A stretch of 64,000 bases of DNA from an uncultured Lachnospiraceae bacterium (GTDB taxonomy: Bacteria; Bacillota; Clostridia; Lachnospirales; Lachnospiraceae). Below are positions 1 to 7,808 of this stretch, piece after piece. The notes beneath the pieces were generated by a model. That model saw only the letters and a list, made by a program, of their open reading frames with translations, did not search any database and was not told the DNA's origin. Positions within the stretch are counted from its first letter, which is position 1, and the number at the start of each line of letters is the position of its first letter. Both the position numbers and the translations under genes were made by a program. The stretch is taken from the NCBI GenBank assembly GCA_934408585.1, contig CAKRVA010000003.1:305109-369108 (forward strand), in the 5' to 3' direction.

Positions 1-99
1 ATGGCTGTGCCCAACCTGATTGCCTTATTCCTGTTGTCCGGTCATGTCAAGAATCTTGCTATGGATGTTGAAAAAGCAGAAAAAGACGGAACGATTTAA
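1..99 (+). CDS. Amino-acid:cation symporter (AGCS type), C-terminal end only
   Basis: The frame is open from the first base and stops with TAA after 32 residues. It contains the hydrophobic stretch VPNLIALFLLSG followed by a charged tail. In the sodium:alanine symporter (AGCS) family the last membrane helix reads very like this (PNLIALLLLSG), so this is probably the 3' end of such a transporter. The start lies outside the window. A strong hairpin follows directly. The identification rests on one helix, so substrate and exact family are uncertain. Confidence 0.55.
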   Translation: MAVPNLIALFLLSGHVKNLAMDVEKAEKDGTI

Positions 100-120
100 A
101 ATTTCATCTATATAAAACAA

Positions 121-161
121 AGGCGGCTTGTGGACTATATAGCTCACAAACCGCCTCTTTA
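121..161. terminator. Bidirectional terminator between convergent genes
   Basis: The arms GGCGGcTTGTG and CACAAaCCGCC flank a short AT-rich loop, with T-rich sequence on both sides. It lies between the symporter tail on the plus strand and the end of the phenylacetate-CoA ligase gene on the minus strand, so it can stop transcription from both directions. Confidence 0.8.
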
Positions 162-166
162 TTTAC

Positions 167-1408
167 TTATTGATATCGGTAATCTATTACACGCTTTGTT
201 TTCTTTTCACTTCTTTGCAGCGTGCCTATCGGAACAACCGTAACCTTCGGAGTCATACCAATTCGGGATTTAAATAATTCCCGGATGTGGAGTGCTGTTT
301 TTTCAAAGTCAACACGTCCATCCACTTCCACAGTTAAAATCATAATGTCCTTATTGTTATCCTCATCATGTGCAATCGTAATGTTGTACTCACTGAGAAC
401 ACCATCCACATCCTGTAAAAGCTCTTCCACCTGTCGTGGGAACATGTTCACGCCACGAACCTTAAACATATCATCACTTCTGCCACCAATGGTATCAAGA
501 CGCGGATAAGAACGTCCGCAGGAACACTTCTCCGGAATGATTCTGGATAAATCGTGTGTACGGAAACGAAGAAGTGGCGCGCCTTCCTTTACCAACGTGG
601 TAATTACAATTTCTCCCGGTTCTCCGTCCGCTACCGGTTCTCCGGTCGCCGGATCGATAATTTCAATATAAATATAATCATCCCAATAATGAATTCCATG
701 CTCTTTTTCGCAGTTGATGCCGATTCCCGGACCATAAATCTCCGTCAGACCATAAATATCATAAAGTTCAATGCCAAGTTCCTGCTGAATATATTCGCGC
801 ATCTTCTTACTCCAACGCTCTGAGCCAAAGACACCCTTTTTCAAATGAATCTTGTCCCGAAGTCCGCGCTTATTGATTTCTTCTGCAAGCAAAAGTGCAT
901 AAGAGGATGTTGCGGTCAAAACTGTAGATTTCAAATCAATCATCATCTGGATCTGCTTATCCGTATTTCCGGGGCCCATTGGAATTGCCATTGCTCCAAG
1001 TTTTTCCGCACCATTCTGAAAACCGATTCCAGCAGTCCACAAACCATAGGCTGGAGTAATCTGCACTCTATCTTTATTTGTAATACCGGCAGTTTCATAA
1101 CAACGTGCAAACATAATTGCCCAGTCATCCACATCTTTGGCGGTATAAGGAATAATTACCGGTTTTCCGGTGGTTCCTGAAGAGGAATGAATCCGGACTA
1201 CCTCTTCCTCCGGTACTGCCTGAATTCCGAGCGGATACGCATCCCGCAAATCATCCTTGCTGGAAAAAGGAAGCTTTTCAAAATCCTCCTGACTGCTTAC
1301 TCCTGTAATTCCTGCCTTTCGATACAACTCCCCGTAAAAACTATCTGTTTTCAAAAGACGTTTTACCTGTGCATCTACCTGTTGTAACTGCTTCTCATTT
1401 AATTTCAT
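167..1408 (-). CDS. paaK: Phenylacetate-CoA ligase family enzyme
   Basis: This is an adenylate-forming ligase that makes aryl-acetyl-CoA from an arylacetate, ATP and CoA. Visible motifs are the phosphate-binding loop HSSSGTTGKPV near residue 80, YGLTEIYGPG in the middle, and a C-terminal domain with GRSDDMFKVRGVN followed by QVEELL, the usual PaaK ending. I place the start at 1408 (MKLNEKQL) because AGGAGG lies 9 bases upstream. A longer frame to 1429 has no such site. The gene overlaps the end of iorB by 14 bases and is the last gene of an iorA-iorB-paaK operon. That context suggests it handles arylacetates or aryl-CoA produced from aromatic amino acids. The exact substrate is not deducible. 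Confidence 0.9.
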   Translation of the reverse strand: MKLNEKQLQQVDAQVKRLLKTDSFYGELYRKAGITGVSSQEDFEKLPFSSKDDLRDAYPLGIQAVPEEEVVRIHSSSGTTGKPVIIPYTAKDVDDWAIMFARCYETAGITNKDRVQITPAYGLWTAGIGFQNGAEKLGAMAIPMGPGNTDKQIQMMIDLKSTVLTATSSYALLLAEEINKRGLRDKIHLKKGVFGSERWSKKMREYIQQELGIELYDIYGLTEIYGPGIGINCEKEHGIHYWDDYIYIEIIDPATGEPVADGEPGEIVITTLVKEGAPLLRFRTHDLSRIIPEKCSCGRSYPRLDTIGGRSDDMFKVRGVNMFPRQVEELLQDVDGVLSEYNITIAHDEDNNKDIMILTVEVDGRVDFEKTALHIRELFKSRIGMTPKVTVVPIGTLQRSEKKTKRVIDYRYQ

Positions 1409-1988
1409 TGTCTGCTGCCTCCTCTCCAATCCGAAATGCTTTTTTATTTAATTCTAAAAACTGTGGTTTGATTTGATGTTCCATTTCTTCCAGTAGAATT
1501 TCTGATGGTATCTCCAATCTTCCGCTTGCTGCCAACGCTCCCAGTACAATAATGTTAAAGCATCTTGGCGAACCGGCTTTTTCCAGAAGTGCTTTTCCAT
1601 CCAGAACCACACAGTTTGTTTTCTTTTTCAGATAATCAATCATTTCTGTTCCATCATAGCCGGTTTCCTGCAATGCCTCTGTCGTCGGTTTTACCGGTGT
1701 ACGATTGACAATAACCACTCCATTTTTTTTCAAAAAAGAAAGATTCCGGACCGCCTCAGCGGGTTCAAATGCAATCAAAATGTCGGCACTTCCATGTGGA
1801 ATTAATGGAGAAGAAGCTTTTTCACCAATCCGGATATGACTTGTAACAGAGCCGCCACGTTGTGCCATACCAATTGTTTCCGCGGAGTGAACCACATTTC
1901 CACATCGCATTGCCGCAGATGCAATCAATTTTGATGCCAAAACAGTTCCCTGCCCGCCTACACCGCATAATAAGATATCTTTATTCAT
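1395..1988 (-). CDS. iorB: Indolepyruvate:ferredoxin oxidoreductase, beta subunit
   Basis: This is the gamma-type subunit of the 2-oxoacid:ferredoxin oxidoreductase superfamily. Its N terminus shows the typical GVGGQGTVLASKLIA turn followed by ETIGMAQRGGSV, which contacts the thiamine-diphosphate subunit. With IorA it oxidatively decarboxylates arylpyruvates to aryl-acetyl-CoA and reduces ferredoxin. I prefer the ATG at 1988 (MNKDILL), which has AGGAGG 8 bases upstream inside the end of iorA. An in-frame GTG at 1997 is possible. It overlaps iorA by 8 bases, so translation is probably coupled. Length is close to 200 residues, normal for the family. Confidence 0.93.
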   Translation of the reverse strand: MNKDILLCGVGGQGTVLASKLIASAAMRCGNVVHSAETIGMAQRGGSVTSHIRIGEKASSPLIPHGSADILIAFEPAEAVRNLSFLKKNGVVIVNRTPVKPTTEALQETGYDGTEMIDYLKKKTNCVVLDGKALLEKAGSPRCFNIIVLGALAASGRLEIPSEILLEEMEHQIKPQFLELNKKAFRIGEEAADNEIK

Positions 1989-3777
1989 GGCACGCACCTC
2001 CTATTGCATGAACCGGACAAATCTGACTGCACAGTCCACAACCGGTACATAATCCCTCTTCAATGGTCACTTTTCCGTCCTTCACAACAATTGCCGGACA
2101 GCCTATTTCACGAATACATCTTTTACAGCCAATACATGCATCTGAAATAACGGCAGTTCCCATGGGCTTCGTAATTGCCACACAAGGGGATTTGAAAATA
2201 ATTGCTTTTACTCCCGGAAGGGATGCACATTCTTTAACTGCATCCACCGATTCCTGTAAATTTAACGGATTCACGGTAACGACCTTTTGTACGCCCATTC
2301 CCTCAAGAATTTTTGTAATGCTAACCTTCGCAACCACATCTCCCATCATATTTCTTCCGGTTCCGGGATGCGGCTGATGTCCTGTCATTGCCGTAGTGGA
2401 ATTATCCAGCACGCAAAGAATCATATCAGCTTCATTGTACAAAGCATTCACGACGCCCGTCATTCCGGATGCAAAAAATGTAGAATCTCCGACAAATGCA
2501 AAACAAGTCGCATCTTTATCTACCCAATGAAATCCCTGTGCCATTGTGATTCCGGCGCCCATACAAAGACAGGTATCTACCATATCAAGCGGCATTGCAT
2601 TTCCCAAAGTATAACAACCGATATCTCCACAGAAATAACTCTTTTTTCCAACCATTGCCTTTTTTACCGCGTAAAAAGAAGCTCTATGCGGACATCCGGC
2701 ACATAATACGGGTGGTCTTATCGGGAGTGACGGACTGTCCGATAAATCCATCTGCTCCTGCTCCAACGTAATACCAAGAAAATCTCCCAGTACTTTCCGA
2801 AGTGAATCGGTCGAGTTTTCACCGCTTGATGCGATATGACCGGTAAGTTTTCCATAAATCTTAATCGGAAGCTGATGTTTTCCGATTAGTTTTAATAATG
2901 CACTCTCTATGTAAGGGCTCAGTTCTTCCACACAAAGAACCTCTTCCACTCCCTCCAAACAGGAAAGTACAAAGCTTTCCGGAAATGGATACGGAGTTCC
3001 AATCTTGCAAAAACGTACGTTCGGATAGTCCTGCAGGCACTCTTTTGCATAGGCATAGCTGACTCCTGATGCAAAAACAGCTTTTTTGCCACTTCCCTGC
3101 ATACAGTTCATTCCATAAGAAGAAAAGTCCTCACCGATTTTCGGATTCCGTTCTTCAATCATGGCATGATTCATAAAGGAAAGTCGCGGAAAAATTACCC
3201 ATTTCTTCGAATCTTTTACAAATCCTTCATATTTGTTATAATCCCAGTTCTCCGGTACTTCCACCGAAGCATAGGCATGACATACACGCGTTGTCGGCCG
3301 GAACAATACCGGTGTTTTATATTTTTCAGAATATACAAAAGCATCCTGTATCATCTGATAAGCTTCCTCCGGAGATGCCGGATCAAAAACAGGGATTCTG
3401 CAGAATTCAGCAAACATTCTGGTATCCTGTTCTGTCTGAGAAGAAATTGGTCCCGGGTCATCTGCGGAAACAATTACCATACCGCCTTTTACCCCGACAT
3501 ATGCCAATGACATTAACGGGTCAGACGCCACATTCAGTCCTACCTGTTTCATCGTAACCAGCGTACGTGCTCCGGAATAGGACGCACTTGCTGCTACCTC
3601 CATCGCGGACTTCTCATTGACGGACCACTCAATATGAACACTTCCATCCGAATATTTCTGAATATTTTCCAGAATTTCCGAGGAAGGCGTTCCCGGATAT
3701 CCGGTTACCAGATTTACCTCGGCAGACAAAGCCCCCAGTGCAATGGCGCCGTTCCCCATAACATACTCTTTCTTCAT
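1981..3777 (-). CDS. iorA: Indolepyruvate:ferredoxin oxidoreductase, alpha subunit
   Basis: This 598-residue catalytic subunit opens with GNGAIALGALSA, the pyrimidine-binding half typical of IorA. In the second half it has CAGCPHRASF, GDIGCYTLG and GDSTFFASG, the thiamine-diphosphate binding region. The C terminus carries a ferredoxin domain with two [4Fe-4S] motifs: CIGCKRC followed by GCP, then CTGCGLCSQICP. The first motif has the slightly altered spacing known from IorA. The enzyme converts indolepyruvate or phenylpyruvate plus CoA to the acyl-CoA, CO2 and reduced ferredoxin in the cytoplasm. It is the first gene of the operon with iorB and the CoA ligase, pointing to aromatic amino acid fermentation. 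A GGGAG site lies 8 bases before the ATG. Confidence 0.95.
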   Translation of the reverse strand: MKKEYVMGNGAIALGALSAEVNLVTGYPGTPSSEILENIQKYSDGSVHIEWSVNEKSAMEVAASASYSGARTLVTMKQVGLNVASDPLMSLAYVGVKGGMVIVSADDPGPISSQTEQDTRMFAEFCRIPVFDPASPEEAYQMIQDAFVYSEKYKTPVLFRPTTRVCHAYASVEVPENWDYNKYEGFVKDSKKWVIFPRLSFMNHAMIEERNPKIGEDFSSYGMNCMQGSGKKAVFASGVSYAYAKECLQDYPNVRFCKIGTPYPFPESFVLSCLEGVEEVLCVEELSPYIESALLKLIGKHQLPIKIYGKLTGHIASSGENSTDSLRKVLGDFLGITLEQEQMDLSDSPSLPIRPPVLCAGCPHRASFYAVKKAMVGKKSYFCGDIGCYTLGNAMPLDMVDTCLCMGAGITMAQGFHWVDKDATCFAFVGDSTFFASGMTGVVNALYNEADMILCVLDNSTTAMTGHQPHPGTGRNMMGDVVAKVSITKILEGMGVQKVVTVNPLNLQESVDAVKECASLPGVKAIIFKSPCVAITKPMGTAVISDACIGCKRCIREIGCPAIVVKDGKVTIEEGLCTGCGLCSQICPVHAIGGACHE

Positions 3778-3819
3778 TCTGTGATTCTCCCTTGTATTTT
3801 TCGTAACTTACACTTTCTA

Positions 3820-3849
3820 ATTGTATCTCAATTCCCCTCTAAAATACAA
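3820..3849 (-). promoter_or_regulatory. Probable sigma-A promoter of the ior operon
   Basis: Read on the minus strand, TTGTAT and TACAAT are separated by 18 bases, about 45 bases before the iorA start. The match is moderate and no operator was recognised. Confidence 0.45.
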
Positions 3850-3894
3850 TGCCTTTTTCCATTTCCGGCAATCATTGCTATTGCATTCTGCAAA

Positions 3895-5223
3895 CTACTC
3901 TTTACTGCTTCTACGATAAATAAAGCAGGATGCCACTGCCGTTATCGTTTCCGTTACCGGAAAGGCTGCAAAAACGCCCTCTGCACCAATCATGCGGCTA
4001 AACAGAAAAGCTGCCGGAATGATAATGATGACATACCGCAAAAGAGAAATCCACAGTGACTCCATTCCTTTTCCGAGTGCTTCCAAAGCTCCGCAACAGG
4101 TAACAGATACCGCAGAAACAATAAATCCGATACTGATAATATGAAGTGCCTTCACTCCAATCTCAATCGTTTCCACATTCGACGTAAAAAGTCCTATCAT
4201 CTGTGATGGAAGCAGGAAGGAAAAAAGAACTCCTACTGCCATAACACCGCCTGTCAGCAATAGCGATGTTTTAAAAATCTGCTGTACTCGTTTATGCTCG
4301 CCTGCCCCATAGTTAAAGCTGATTAATGGGCGGATTCCCTGAATAATACCATTTGCAGAGAGATAGATAAATGTCTGCAGCTTGTAATAAGCACCAAGTA
4401 CCAGCACATATTTCTCTGAAATAGCCGACAAAATTCCATTTAAGGAAGAAATCAAAAGCGACGGTAATGCCATATTTAAGGACGCCGGAATTCCTACCGC
4501 ATATAGCTTTACAAGCAAATCACGGCGAAACACTATATTTTTTCTTCCAAAAGATACCGGCAACGGACGGAAAATACAGAACAATACATAGACCACCAAT
4601 GTAACGCTCTGACCGATTCCGGTTGCATACGCAGCACCTGCCATTCCCATCTTCGGAAACGGACCAATACCGAAAATCATCAACGGGTCCAGCACAATGT
4701 TTGTCACGAACCCACACATCATACTAATCATGGATACCTTCATTCTTCCGACTGCCTGAAAGATTTTTTCAAGCGATATTCCCAGCATAATAATTACCGA
4801 AAACAGAAATGCCCTGTTTGCATAAGCAAGTCCCATGTCCATAATGGCTTCATTCTTTGTATAAAGTGACAAAAACCATGGCATCCCCCAAATACAGACG
4901 AGCATAAGCATAACGCCATGAATAAAGCTTAACACCATACCGGTTGCTGCTGCCTGATCCGCCTGCTCCTTGTCCTCTGCTCCCAGGCAGAATGCAATTC
5001 GTGCGTTCATTCCAATGCCAAAGCCGACGGCTATCGCCGTCATCAAATTTTGCACCGGATACACCAGCGAAAGTGCTGTCATTGCATCCTCACTGATTTT
5101 CGCCACAAAATAACTGTCCACAATGTTATATAATGAATTTACCACCATCGAAATCACCATCGGCAACGACATCGAAACTACCAACGGTAATATTTTCTTT
5201 TCTTTCATAAAATTCTGGTCCAT
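3895..5223 (-). CDS. MATE family multidrug/sodium efflux protein
   Basis: This is a polytopic membrane protein of about 442 residues with some 12 hydrophobic segments. The N-terminal PLVVSMSLPMVISMVVNSLYNIVDSYFVAK is typical of the DinF/MepA branch of MATE exporters, and a second half repeats the fold. Such proteins export drugs or metabolites in exchange for H+ or Na+. I place the start at 5223 (MDQNFMKEK) because AGGAG lies 9 bases upstream. The longer frame from 5247 lacks a ribosome site. It is a single gene, with a terminator hairpin upstream that separates it from the flavodoxin pair. The substrate cannot be inferred. Confidence 0.92.
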   Translation of the reverse strand: MDQNFMKEKKILPLVVSMSLPMVISMVVNSLYNIVDSYFVAKISEDAMTALSLVYPVQNLMTAIAVGFGIGMNARIAFCLGAEDKEQADQAAATGMVLSFIHGVMLMLVCIWGMPWFLSLYTKNEAIMDMGLAYANRAFLFSVIIMLGISLEKIFQAVGRMKVSMISMMCGFVTNIVLDPLMIFGIGPFPKMGMAGAAYATGIGQSVTLVVYVLFCIFRPLPVSFGRKNIVFRRDLLVKLYAVGIPASLNMALPSLLISSLNGILSAISEKYVLVLGAYYKLQTFIYLSANGIIQGIRPLISFNYGAGEHKRVQQIFKTSLLLTGGVMAVGVLFSFLLPSQMIGLFTSNVETIEIGVKALHIISIGFIVSAVSVTCCGALEALGKGMESLWISLLRYVIIIIPAAFLFSRMIGAEGVFAAFPVTETITAVASCFIYRRSSKE

Positions 5224-5307
5224 CTTTAAAAACTCCTTTGTTTTCATATTACTTACTTGCGCGTTCCGAAAGACTCTGCTTCACATCCCTTCCACTATGA
5301 AGCGCAC

Positions 5308-5347
5308 AAAAACGCCACACAACATCACTGTCGTGTGGCGAAAAAAA
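5308..5347 (-). terminator. Terminator after the flavodoxin-like gene pair
   Basis: The perfect 8-base arms CGCCACAC and GTGTGGCG are followed on the minus strand by a short T run. It lies between the end of the flavodoxin-like gene and the MATE gene start. Confidence 0.65.
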
Positions 5348-5437
5348 GATTCCTCTTGAAAAATCCACTCCCCGAGGGGTTTTATGTAGGGTAATATAGC
5401 ATAAGATGGGGGAGGTGTCAAATATATGATTTCTGAT

Positions 5438-6070
5438 CTATTGCAGAGTTTTCCGCAAATCTCTGGTCTTGCCGCCATTTTTCTTAATCATCTGACGCCA
5501 TCCAAATTCTGCTGCCATTTTGTATAAAAAACGTGGGAACGCAACCGTTACATATCTATTATCTTGTGTTTCCCTTTTTAGAATAACCGCAGAAAGTTCT
5601 GCTAATGCATTCTCAATCGGTGCTCTTGGACCATATCCGGATTCCAGTTTTGGCATCATTGCCAATCCTCCACCGCCACCAACACCAATGCCGCCGCTCC
5701 AGGTAAAGCCCGTTTTTAAACACCAGTTATGTAATAATTTCAGTGCTAATTCAGCTTGTATCCCTTCGTAAAAGCCACAATTAACAATACCATAAATATG
5801 TATCTGCGGATTTTGTATATGCGCTTCTTCTAATTGAACCAGGCAAGATAATAAATGTCCTGGAATTCCATCCACATAAAGCGGATATGCAAACACCCAT
5901 GCATCCATCTTTGTCAGTTCTTCCACTATCTCCTTTTGAACTGTAGGTGAATGAAACCCTAAATTAACAACTTCTGCCTGCTCCCTCAGGTATTCCCCGA
6001 TATCTGCTAAAAGTGTACTGCTGGCACTATTATTTATCTTGGGACTTCCATTAATTAACGCAATTTTCAT
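5438..6070 (-). CDS. Flavodoxin-fold NAD(P)H:FMN oxidoreductase-like protein
   Basis: This 210-residue protein begins with MKIALINGSPK, the phosphate-binding strand-loop of the NADPH-dependent FMN reductase/flavodoxin fold. It has an FMN-contact segment around WVFAYPLYVDGIPGHL and a glycine-rich loop GGIGVGGGGGLAM. The C terminus is basic. It overlaps the next upstream gene by 4 bases (ATGA), so the two flavoproteins are translationally coupled and may work together. Family members reduce quinones, nitro compounds or metal ions, but the substrate here is unknown. Confidence 0.75.
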   Translation of the reverse strand: MKIALINGSPKINNSASSTLLADIGEYLREQAEVVNLGFHSPTVQKEIVEELTKMDAWVFAYPLYVDGIPGHLLSCLVQLEEAHIQNPQIHIYGIVNCGFYEGIQAELALKLLHNWCLKTGFTWSGGIGVGGGGGLAMMPKLESGYGPRAPIENALAELSAVILKRETQDNRYVTVAFPRFLYKMAAEFGWRQMIKKNGGKTRDLRKTLQ

Positions 6071-6561
6071 AAGATAACATCCTTCAATTCTTCTACAGAT
6101 TTATAGAAAGAAACACCCTTTACCAGACCATCATAATTATCTGCATTTGCATTCAATAGTTCTTTTGCCGTTTCTTTCTCTATTTCTGTAATATTTTCCC
6201 CGTAAAAATATGATGACAACGTAATAATATTATGATATCTTCGCTTATGATGCATTTCGCCCCTTCGAATCACAAAATCCGGATGAATATAGGAAAGCGC
6301 ACGGTCCAGTGCCATTTTTACAAATGGACTTACACTACCATAATAACAACGGCTGACCAGAATCAGTTCTGTACATTTTCCGATATTTCCGCCTATTTCC
6401 TCGTATCCGTCAAAAATCACACACTTTCCCGGCGTTTTTACCCAGCATCCAAAGCATCCGATACAATGGTGGATATCTCCATTCGCCTTAATGACTTTGT
6501 ATTCTCCCTCTACCGGAATATCGAAATCTTCCATGTCTGTTATGATAAGTTTCATTATCAT
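6067..6561 (-). CDS. Flavodoxin-like iron-sulfur flavoprotein homologue
   Basis: A 164-residue protein with a flavodoxin-like pattern. It carries a cysteine cluster HHCIGCFGCWVKTPGKC near residues 32-48, as found in small NADPH-dependent FMN reductases and iron-sulfur flavoproteins. An SRCYYGSVSPFVK segment follows where FMN would sit. The first strand is reduced and lacks the classic glycine loop. The start may be the ATG at 6555 instead of 6561, because AAAGGG is better spaced for it. It is the first gene of the pair with the FMN-reductase-like gene. Function beyond redox chemistry is not predictable. Confidence 0.7.
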   Translation of the reverse strand: MIMKLIITDMEDFDIPVEGEYKVIKANGDIHHCIGCFGCWVKTPGKCVIFDGYEEIGGNIGKCTELILVSRCYYGSVSPFVKMALDRALSYIHPDFVIRRGEMHHKRRYHNIITLSSYFYGENITEIEKETAKELLNANADNYDGLVKGVSFYKSVEELKDVIL

Positions 6562-6683
6562 TTACCCTTTCAGCTTAAAAGCCTTCTTTTCTCTGCACTG
6601 ATTATATCATATCTACAAACCCGAAGCACCATAAATTAATACTAACAAAATGCCTGTATATTTCACTTCTCCAGTAACTTGAA

Positions 6684-6714
6684 ATCGCACCAAACATTTC
6701 ATGTCCAGTGCGAT
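6684..6714 (-). terminator. Possible terminator hairpin after the DUF1848 gene
   Basis: The arms ATCGCAC and GTGCGAT enclose an inner ACAT/ATGT pairing. Only a short T-rich stretch follows on the minus strand, so this is a weak call. The rest of 6562-6817 shows nothing recognisable. Confidence 0.35.
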
Positions 6715-6817
6715 AAATCCAATCTTAGATGTAATATATAAAATCACTTCTCATATTCTTGGTTTATGTGTGCTCTCCTTGTTTTGTTGGTTAATATACC
6801 ATTCTTAGTCATTCCTG

Positions 6818-7756
6818 TCAACACATTAACGTCAGCTGGGTTTCTTTTAACGATGTGGCTTTTCTAATTGTAATTTTGTCATCTTTTTCAACTTGACCGC
6901 ATAAAAGTGGGGATAATGGATTGTACTTTGCAGCATTCGTTTCTACACTTTTTGAACTGTAATTTGCATAACAATAGATGCATCCGTTTTTGCATGTATT
7001 ATAAGTGCCCACTTCAACACTTTCAACACATCCACACTCGGTACGTTGATTCTTGTCTTTACCAACATTTAATTTACAATCAACAATCTTTTCAATTAAT
7101 TCCCTGTCTATGCAACAATTATGAACAATACCGCATTCCTCTAAATCTATTTTTTCTGCACAAGTTCCAATTTCAATATGATTATCCGCCGCTATCCTGC
7201 TTAATTCCTTAGCAAATTCCTTCAACTCATAATCATTTAATTCATAGCGTAGCAATCTTTCCATACTTTTTTTATTTTTGGAATAAATATCAACAAAGCT
7301 AATCACACATTTTTCTGTATATCCTCTTAAAGCCTCTGCAATGCTTCTAAAAGCTTTCAAATGATATTCTGCCGTGTATTTGTCAGAAAAAAATATAGGA
7401 TCATATCTCCAAACAACTCTTTGTTTCCCAATTTTATGTGATAGCTCCTGAAATATTGGAATCATTGTGTTTTTTTTGTTTGGTAAATTTACCTCTACAT
7501 CATTTCCATATCCGGTTAATGTAAATTGGAAATAATAATTATATTTTTTTATCTCATCCAGCCTTTTCATCATCGGCAAGGGATTCTTGGTCCAAAACAC
7601 AATGCAATCCACAATCTCAGGAGTTATTTTTATCTCACTTATCTGATGAGGATTCATCGGATTACGAACGTATAAAAAACCTTCTTTTATTCTATTATAA
7701 AACCATTCCGAATAATAATTGGGAATATCCGTTCTTCTGCTTACACTTAATATCAT
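6818..7756 (-). CDS. DUF1848 family protein with a radical-SAM-like cysteine motif
   Basis: A 312-residue protein starting MILSVSRRTDIPNYYSEWF, the hallmark opening of DUF1848. It continues with VRNPMNPHQ and FWTKNP. Near residue 260 it has C-x3-C-x2-C (CKNGCIYC), the spacing of radical SAM iron-sulfur clusters, with further cysteines before it. The family is widespread in bacteria and its reaction is unknown to me. The gene stands alone between a weak hairpin and the ABC exporter genes, all on the minus strand. Confidence 0.85.
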   Translation of the reverse strand: MILSVSRRTDIPNYYSEWFYNRIKEGFLYVRNPMNPHQISEIKITPEIVDCIVFWTKNPLPMMKRLDEIKKYNYYFQFTLTGYGNDVEVNLPNKKNTMIPIFQELSHKIGKQRVVWRYDPIFFSDKYTAEYHLKAFRSIAEALRGYTEKCVISFVDIYSKNKKSMERLLRYELNDYELKEFAKELSRIAADNHIEIGTCAEKIDLEECGIVHNCCIDRELIEKIVDCKLNVGKDKNQRTECGCVESVEVGTYNTCKNGCIYCYANYSSKSVETNAAKYNPLSPLLCGQVEKDDKITIRKATSLKETQLTLMC

Positions 7757-7808
7757 TTCATTACTCCATCCTCAATTAGGACTAAAGTAACACTATTTAA
7801 TAAAACAA

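Noticed and set aside
1981..1997. Frameshift between iorA and iorB
   Set aside because: The 8-base overlap with a proper ribosome site for iorB is normal coupling; both proteins are full length.
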